Shown here in pieces: positions 60,092 to 64,000 of a stretch of 64,000 nucleotides of DNA (the first letter of the stretch is position 1; each line of letters begins with the position of its first letter). A program made the translations under genes and the position numbers. The notes beneath the pieces were generated by a model, which saw nothing but the letters and a program-made list of their open reading frames with translations, had not been told where the DNA came from and made no database searches. Where the stretch lies: IMG/VR virus record IMGVR_UViG_3300020468_000003, positions 1-64,000 of that record. The stretch is one strand, 5' to 3'. The stretch comes from a virus.

Positions 60092-60606
60092 GAAAGCATA
60101 AAGTTTTGAATGAAATAGAAGACTTAGAGGATTTCAGTGGTTACTCGATTGATACTGATGGAAACCTTTGGTCTCTGAAGTATAAAGTACCGAAGCTAAG
60201 AAAACCTGTATGGTCTGGTAAAGATGAATGTGCATATCTTACCTGTAGATTGAGAGATGATAATGGTAAAGCAAAGACTCTCTACATTCATAAGTTGGTA
60301 GCATTAGCATTTCTTCCGTGTGATGATCCTACCCGAAGGGTTGTGCATAAGAACAAAGATCGAAGTAACAACCAACTTGAAAACTTAGAGTGGATTGCTA
60401 ACGTAAAGGAGAAGAAGAAAGCATTAGACTTCGTATTACAGGAAGAACTGGTAAATAAGATACAGCGTATTCATGTAGTTGCTCAAAAGAAAGGAATTCG
60501 GGATGTGTCGTCTGATTCTTATTCATTTACCACGAAGATGATCGAAGATGCCATTGAAGCATACATTAAAGAGTATGGACTACGTAAAATTGATAGAGAC
60601 TTATGA
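60088..60606 (+). CDS. HNH endonuclease with NUMOD4-like domain
   Basis: A 172-aa protein if started at the GTG that overlaps the leader frame; another GTG lies at 60070. Residues ~14-30 (DFSGYSIDTDGNLWSLKYK) form a NUMOD4-like module. Residues ~65-106 (YIHKLVALAFLPCDDPTRRV, then VHKNKDRSNNQLENLEWI) are the HNH_3 nuclease with His, Asn and Asn at the usual places. The C-terminal 60 residues are helical and may bind DNA. Homing-type endonucleases of this kind are free-standing selfish genes in phages. It is on the opposite strand from everything around it. Confidence 0.85.
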   Translation: MRKHKVLNEIEDLEDFSGYSIDTDGNLWSLKYKVPKLRKPVWSGKDECAYLTCRLRDDNGKAKTLYIHKLVALAFLPCDDPTRRVVHKNKDRSNNQLENLEWIANVKEKKKALDFVLQEELVNKIQRIHVVAQKKGIRDVSSDSYSFTTKMIEDAIEAYIKEYGLRKIDRDL

Positions 60607-60728
60607 AAAATCCATTTAGAAAGAATAAAGAGACTAACTTGAAGAATCTCTTACAAAAATTGTTCCCAAATCATAAAATTACTGTGGTAAATCATAAAGA
60701 TGGTTCTCAGACCATTTCTCTCTTATAA
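60603..60728 (+). CDS. Small basic protein coupled to the HNH gene, 41 aa
   Basis: A 41-aa frame, MKNPFRKNKETNLKNLLQKL, then FPNHKITVVNHKDGSQTISLL. ATGA overlap with the endonuclease stop supports translation. It is basic at the start and strand-rich at the end. The 130 nt after it (60729-60857) hold no gene I can support. Confidence 0.6.
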   Translation: MKNPFRKNKETNLKNLLQKLFPNHKITVVNHKDGSQTISLL

Positions 60729-60857
60729 GGGGGGTTACTACCATAAGGAGAAGTTTTTACAGGGGTGTTACAGGCGATCCTGGCGTTAGTAGTTTGGTAT
60801 CAGTACTATACAAAACGGTGTATTTCGTTAAATGTGGAGCAGTGAGTAGAAAAACGC

Positions 60858-60906
60858 AAAAAAAATTTCCTCCGCGCCTCTCGACGGGAGAGAATGGTAG
60901 AGGAAA
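60858..60906 (-). terminator. Terminator of the oxygenase operon
   Basis: On the minus strand, TTTCCTC and GAGGAAA form an outer stem that encloses a CTCTC/GAGAG inner hairpin, followed by eight T residues. It lies 33 nt past the stop at 60939. Confidence 0.85.
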
Positions 60907-60938
60907 GGGGGAGAAAGGAAGATATAGAAATTATAGAG

Positions 60939-61271
60939 TTACTGGATAGTATATGAATATCCCTCGAAGTGTTCCATAACGTTGAGCATCGTTTCCTTAC
61001 CGTAGCATATAATTGTATGTGTCTGATATGGGGGATGTTTGCTTGCTTTGTGATCTTCGTATGTAAAAGTAAACTTTGGTTTATCATCTGGGTATTCGCC
61101 TGGTGTCCAGATTGATCCGTCTGTGTTGTAGGTATCAAACTCTAATGGATTGATTTCTTTTTTTGATTCTTTCATTTGTTCTACTAGGTGATCGACGCAA
61201 GATGCATAGTAACTTGCATTAAGTGTTTCTTCTGATTCATAGAAGTTGATGTAGTTAAAAGGTTTACTCAT
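60939..61271 (-). CDS. Protein of unknown function, 110 aa
   Basis: Started at the ATG overlapping the end of the oxygenase gene (ATGAGTAA): MSKPFNYINFYESEETLNAS. It is a charged alpha/beta protein with DGSIWTPGEYPDDKPKFTFT in the middle and MLNVMEHFEGYSYTIQ at the end. The extra 33 codons of the longest frame lie wholly inside the upstream gene. Last gene of the operon. Function unknown. Confidence 0.65.
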   Translation of the reverse strand: MSKPFNYINFYESEETLNASYYASCVDHLVEQMKESKKEINPLEFDTYNTDGSIWTPGEYPDDKPKFTFTYEDHKASKHPPYQTHTIICYGKETMLNVMEHFEGYSYTIQ

Positions 61272-61761
61272 ATTTAAGTGCGACTGTAAATCTGTGTTTG
61301 GTGCGGAAAGAGGTGGCTCTGTGTAAAATTGATGCATCGAAGAAACATAAGCGATTTGGTTCGGGTGCAACTGAGTAGGACTTGTCGTTTACATAGAACT
61401 CTGTTTGTCCTAAAAAGTTGGGTGTCCACATTTCTTTGTGTGGATAGTATAGGAATGTCACTCCCTCATCTGCATCTGTATGAAAGTATGGTATTTCATT
61501 TGGTGCGAACAAATTGATATACATTCTTAACAGACATCGGTTTGGTACAAGTGGTTGAGTCTTCTCATAGAAAAAGCGATAGATGAACTCTCCCTTCTTG
61601 ATTTCTGCACTCATTCCAGTTGGAGCTACCTCTGCTTCATCCTTTTCGCCAAAAGTGTAGTTCGCATTCTGGCAGTACATAAGCACATTAGCCTGTTCTT
61701 GTGGATTTAACCAGTCGTCCCGTATATGAACTGGCACATCCTTTCCGTAAACAAAATCCAT
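61264..61761 (-). CDS. 2-oxoglutarate/Fe(II)-dependent oxygenase, 165 aa
   Basis: A 165-aa double-stranded beta-helix enzyme. The iron ligands are visible: HxD in PYFHTDADEGVTFLYYP (near residue 93) and the distal His in CFFDASILHRATSFRTKHRF, with Arg about ten residues later for 2-oxoglutarate. GQTEFYV sits between them as expected. The core is close to prolyl-hydroxylase-like phage enzymes. Substrate unknown; cyanophages often carry several. It shares one base with the upstream oxygenase stop. Confidence 0.88.
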   Translation of the reverse strand: MDFVYGKDVPVHIRDDWLNPQEQANVLMYCQNANYTFGEKDEAEVAPTGMSAEIKKGEFIYRFFYEKTQPLVPNRCLLRMYINLFAPNEIPYFHTDADEGVTFLYYPHKEMWTPNFLGQTEFYVNDKSYSVAPEPNRLCFFDASILHRATSFRTKHRFTVALKYE

Positions 61762-62402
61762 TATTTGCTAGAATTGTAAGAAGTTACTGCAAAGTTGAAT
61801 GCAATTGAGATACGTGGGTTACCAGGTGTTGGTTTGTTTGCTTTAACCTCATGCATTAGATATGATGGAAACATGATCAAATCTCCTTCATTGATGTCAG
61901 GAGAGAACAGTTCATCATAATTGTGTGAATCGAACTCTAATGAATGAGATCGAATGATGCCCATTGGATCAGTAAAGGTCAATGGACTATGCACCTTCTT
62001 ATCATAACATAGAAAATGTACACATGCAAAATGATTTGGGTCTAACGGATCTCCAATATGATTGTGTGATTCTTGCCACTCCTCGTCCTCATAGCAATTA
62101 TACCAACATTCGTCTACCTCCACCTCAAACTTGTTATCGAAAAAGGTTTTAATTAAATTATGATACTGTCTCTGTAATTCTCCTTGCGACATGAAAAAGC
62201 GATTGATGTCATCTCTTTCATGACTTGTCTTGATCTTTGTCGTTAACCATCCTTCTGGTGGTGTTAATGTTTTTTGAGTCGATTCAATAAATGGTAGCAG
62301 ATCTTGCTTCAACCTTTCATTGTTCTCTACCTGTCCCTGATAGTAAGAGATCGGGAAAATGGTTCTACGTTGCGTTTCCATGGAATTCATCAAATTCTGC
62401 AT
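61761..62402 (-). CDS. 2OG-Fe(II) oxygenase-like protein, 213 aa
   Basis: A protein of the phage PF13759-type oxygenase family. Key blocks are WQESHNHIGDPLDPNHFACV (His/Asp ligands), a VHFLCYDKKVHSPLTFTDP strand pair, and GDLIMFPSYLMHEVKANKPT followed by PRISIAFNFAV with the distal His and the Arg. Three possible ATGs lie within the first eight codons and none has a good ribosome site, so the start is uncertain. The gene overlaps the upstream gene by 38 nt if started here. Confidence 0.85.
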   Translation of the reverse strand: MQNLMNSMETQRRTIFPISYYQGQVENNERLKQDLLPFIESTQKTLTPPEGWLTTKIKTSHERDDINRFFMSQGELQRQYHNLIKTFFDNKFEVEVDECWYNCYEDEEWQESHNHIGDPLDPNHFACVHFLCYDKKVHSPLTFTDPMGIIRSHSLEFDSHNYDELFSPDINEGDLIMFPSYLMHEVKANKPTPGNPRISIAFNFAVTSYNSSK

Positions 62403-62712
62403 AATGATCGGGACTTTTCTTATTTCTTTTCTTCACAAACTCCAACTGATGCCAACTATGTTCATAACACAATAAAAGAACATGTATGTACCTGTGTGGA
62501 TTATTCTTATCGTACTTACAATTTGGTTTCTCTTTAACAGCAATTTCAATTGTAATGTAATTTAAGACTGGTCTCCATCCACCCTTAACTCTTGCTTGAT
62601 TGTCTTCAGATTTTGGTTTACAATAAACCCATCCTTCATGCTTCATTCCCAGATCCGTAGTCCAGATTACATAATCATCGACTTCTGGGATGTATTGTGT
62701 TTCTGTACTCAT
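62365..62712 (-). CDS. Conserved cyanophage protein, 115 aa
   Basis: A 115-aa protein with VDDYVIWTTDLGMKHEGWVY, then RVKGGWRPVLNYITIEIAVK and HRYIHVLLLCYEHSWHQLEF. I recognise this block order from many cyanophages. It looks like a small beta-barrel; function unknown. Its start shares TAATG with the 55-aa gene stop. Confidence 0.8.
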   Translation of the reverse strand: MSTETQYIPEVDDYVIWTTDLGMKHEGWVYCKPKSEDNQARVKGGWRPVLNYITIEIAVKEKPNCKYDKNNPHRYIHVLLLCYEHSWHQLEFVKKRNKKSPDHYAEFDEFHGNAT

Positions 62713-62879
62713 TAATCGGGAACTGCTTTAAGGTCTTTTGGACTGATGCCTTCATTGATCAGTTGATCTAATCTAACCTTACATTGTTCTTTTGTGAGTC
62801 CTGATGTATTTGCTTCAGGTGATTTAAACCATCCCATTGTTGTTTGTTGGACGATTTGCCATTTTTTCTCTTGAGTCAT
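62712..62879 (-). CDS. Conserved small cyanophage protein, 55 aa
   Basis: A 55-aa frame, MTQEKKWQIVQQTTMGWFKS, then LTKEQCKVRLDQLINEGISP and DLKAVPD. The pattern W-x-(I/V)-x-Q-T-T-M-G-W followed by LTKE and INEG.xP..LKAV is one I recall in cyanophages. It directly follows the oxygenase gene (0-nt gap) and is coupled to the 115-aa gene. Confidence 0.78.
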   Translation of the reverse strand: MTQEKKWQIVQQTTMGWFKSPEANTSGLTKEQCKVRLDQLINEGISPKDLKAVPD

Positions 62880-63695
62880 TTAATTAAACCTAATTGGTGC
62901 GGTGCGGGTTGTGATATCCCCTGTCATCATTGCATTGAATGAAATGGTAATACGAGGAATGCCATTATAATCTTGATAGGATTGCTGTACTCCGTGTGGC
63001 AACCACGATGGAAACATAAGCAAACTACCATTATTTACGATTGGTGAAACTGTACCTGAGTTATGAGCAGCATGATCTTTATTTACACTTGGTTCAATAA
63101 CTCTTGCAGCAGGTCTTGGATCACTAAAAGTTGTAGTTTGAGCAAATTGTGTTCCCAGATTTGGGGTACTTACATGCCATACTCCACTAAAGATAGAATT
63201 TGGGTGTGTATGATTCATGTGACAATATAATGGTCTAAAACCAACATTTGCCCACATTGAAGTCAAATAGACTTGTTCTACCTTATAATCATAATATGCA
63301 AATACAGCAGCAGCTTCTTTAAGTAAGAAACTATGTACTTGTTCAAAACCTTCTCTCTGGTGAAGATCATCGAAACTGTACCAACCTACAGGATCTTTTG
63401 GATCTCCTGCAATTGTTCCTGCATTCTCATCTTTTGTTGCTGCTAAGACTTTTTCCTTAACATCTTTAAGGAAATCTTCATCATCAACTCTTGATTTAAA
63501 AAGTAAAGAGGGAAAAAGAACACCAATGTCCCTATCGGTAACTTTGATTTCTTTTTCAACCTCCCTTGTTGGAGATACAGGTTCATTACTTAGTTGATTT
63601 ACTTCAACTCCAGTATTAATAGTAAATCCACCTTCTGGTTTACCAGATGGTATTTTTACATCACGATTCCATCCCGAATTATGTTCAGTTGTCAA
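62880..63695 (-). CDS. 2OG-Fe(II) oxygenase-like protein, 271 aa
   Basis: A PF13759-type oxygenase. The first ~50 residues are a polar extension. LYCHMNHTHPNSIFSGVWHV holds the first ligands and GSLLMFPSWLPHGVQQSYQD the distal His, with the Arg in PRITISFNAM. The only supported start is a TTG, eight bases after GGAG; no ATG occurs until well inside the domain. The protein is longer than its 213-aa paralogue, with the same core. Confidence 0.87.
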   Translation of the reverse strand: MTTEHNSGWNRDVKIPSGKPEGGFTINTGVEVNQLSNEPVSPTREVEKEIKVTDRDIGVLFPSLLFKSRVDDEDFLKDVKEKVLAATKDENAGTIAGDPKDPVGWYSFDDLHQREGFEQVHSFLLKEAAAVFAYYDYKVEQVYLTSMWANVGFRPLYCHMNHTHPNSIFSGVWHVSTPNLGTQFAQTTTFSDPRPAARVIEPSVNKDHAAHNSGTVSPIVNNGSLLMFPSWLPHGVQQSYQDYNGIPRITISFNAMMTGDITTRTAPIRFN

Positions 63696-63717
63696 TTAAG
63701 TATCTCCGAATATGGTT

Positions 63718-63746
63718 ATTATAGCATAATAAATTGATTTAGACAA
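63718..63746 (-). promoter_or_regulatory. Promoter of the oxygenase operon
   Basis: On the minus strand, TTGTCT (63741-63746), a 17-nt spacer and TATAAT (63718-63723). The -35 box overlaps the stop of the 64-aa gene. It lies 23 nt before the TTG start of the 271-aa oxygenase. Confidence 0.55.
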
Positions 63747-63933
63747 GGAACTCATCCATATAGTAATCAACTGTTACTTGCATTTTGGCAGCTTCCTTTT
63801 CTAAGTAGTCTCCATGTTGAGCAAGACCTTTATAGTATTCTTGTCTCTGTTTCCACTTGATGATTTCGATTTCAGATGTAATCATGTATTTTTTTAATAA
63901 TTCCATAAATTCTTCTATCTCTTCATCATTCAT
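63739..63933 (-). CDS. Small helical protein, 64 aa
   Basis: Started at the ATG of MNDEEIEEFMELLKKYMITS rather than at a TTG three codons earlier. It is helical and charged throughout (IIKWKQRQEYYKGLAQHGDY). Overlaps the end of the partial upstream frame by 8 nt. Function unknown. Confidence 0.62.
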   Translation of the reverse strand: MNDEEIEEFMELLKKYMITSEIEIIKWKQRQEYYKGLAQHGDYLEKEAAKMQVTVDYYMDEFLV

Positions 63934-64000
63934 AAGTAACAAATCCCTTGGGTCTTTGTGTCCATTTCGGATTCTTATCTCTGTAACTTGGTTCTATAGT
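63926..64000 (-). CDS. C-terminal end of an upstream gene (partial)
   Basis: An open frame of 24 codons from the right edge, with SYRDKNPKWTQRPKGFVTYE before the TGA. The overlap of its stop with the next start is of the kind seen all along this operon. Too short to identify. Confidence 0.45.
   Translation of the reverse strand, partial: TIEPSYRDKNPKWTQRPKGFVTYE

Noticed and set aside
60729-60857. A 26-codon hydrophobic plus-strand frame (GTG at 60765) after the HNH module.
   Set aside because: The AAGGAG site is 15 nt away, the frame is very short, and nothing else supports it.

Overview
The window is a 64-kb piece of an AT-rich T4-type myovirus genome. It is most likely a marine cyanophage (Kyanoviridae, infecting Synechococcus or Prochlorococcus). 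The phage type rests on a complete run of T4-like genes: uvsW, uvsY, gp23, gp22, gp21, a gp67-like protein, gp20, gp19, gp18, gp17, gp16, gp15, gp14, gp13, gp8, gp6 and gp25. The cyanophage assignment rests on architecture: a very large DUF4815-type structural protein, a giant baseplate protein between gp8 and gp6, and many small proteins I recognise as typical of cyanophages. No photosynthesis gene lies in the window, so the host is inferred, not proven.

Layout. From 1 to about 50.3 kb almost everything is on the minus strand. Read in transcription order (high to low coordinate) it runs: baseplate wedge (gp25, gp6, a 4586-aa protein, gp8, a 2364-aa DUF4815 protein); short tail-associated proteins and a tail-fibre-like protein; neck (gp13, an enlarged gp14, gp15); DNA packaging (gp16, gp17); a small insert with a NifU-like Fe-S protein and a zinc-ribbon protein; tail (gp18, gp19); head (gp20, gp67-like, gp21, gp22, gp23); then recombination (uvsY, uvsW, cut by the left edge). 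T4-type late promoters (TATAAATA and close variants) precede many of these genes, and two near-identical hairpin terminators flank a 63-aa gene just downstream of gp23.

From about 50.3 to 58.9 kb lies a region of short minus-strand genes, probably early. They are separated by a recurring cassette: a 22-27 bp imperfect inverted repeat that often supplies the stop codon of the upstream gene, then a stem-loop, then a TATAAT promoter. The genes include a nucleotidyltransferase/ligase-like protein, an Api92-like protein, a HWDGYP-type protein and a paralogous family of small acidic proteins. One gene has a long, apparently structured 5' leader.

From 58.9 to 60.0 kb there is about 1.1 kb without a convincing gene. 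It holds an array of the 11-mer CTCGTCGAGAT, a cluster of ATGTACTTAT elements, and two divergent sigma70-type promoters that share one palindromic -35 hexamer. The plus-strand promoter drives the only plus-strand genes in the window, a coupled HNH endonuclease module. The minus-strand promoter would transcribe the repeat array towards a strong terminator, which suggests a non-coding RNA of about 0.8 kb or a regulatory/origin region. The right end (60.9-64 kb) is a minus-strand operon with three 2-oxoglutarate/Fe(II) oxygenases and conserved small proteins.
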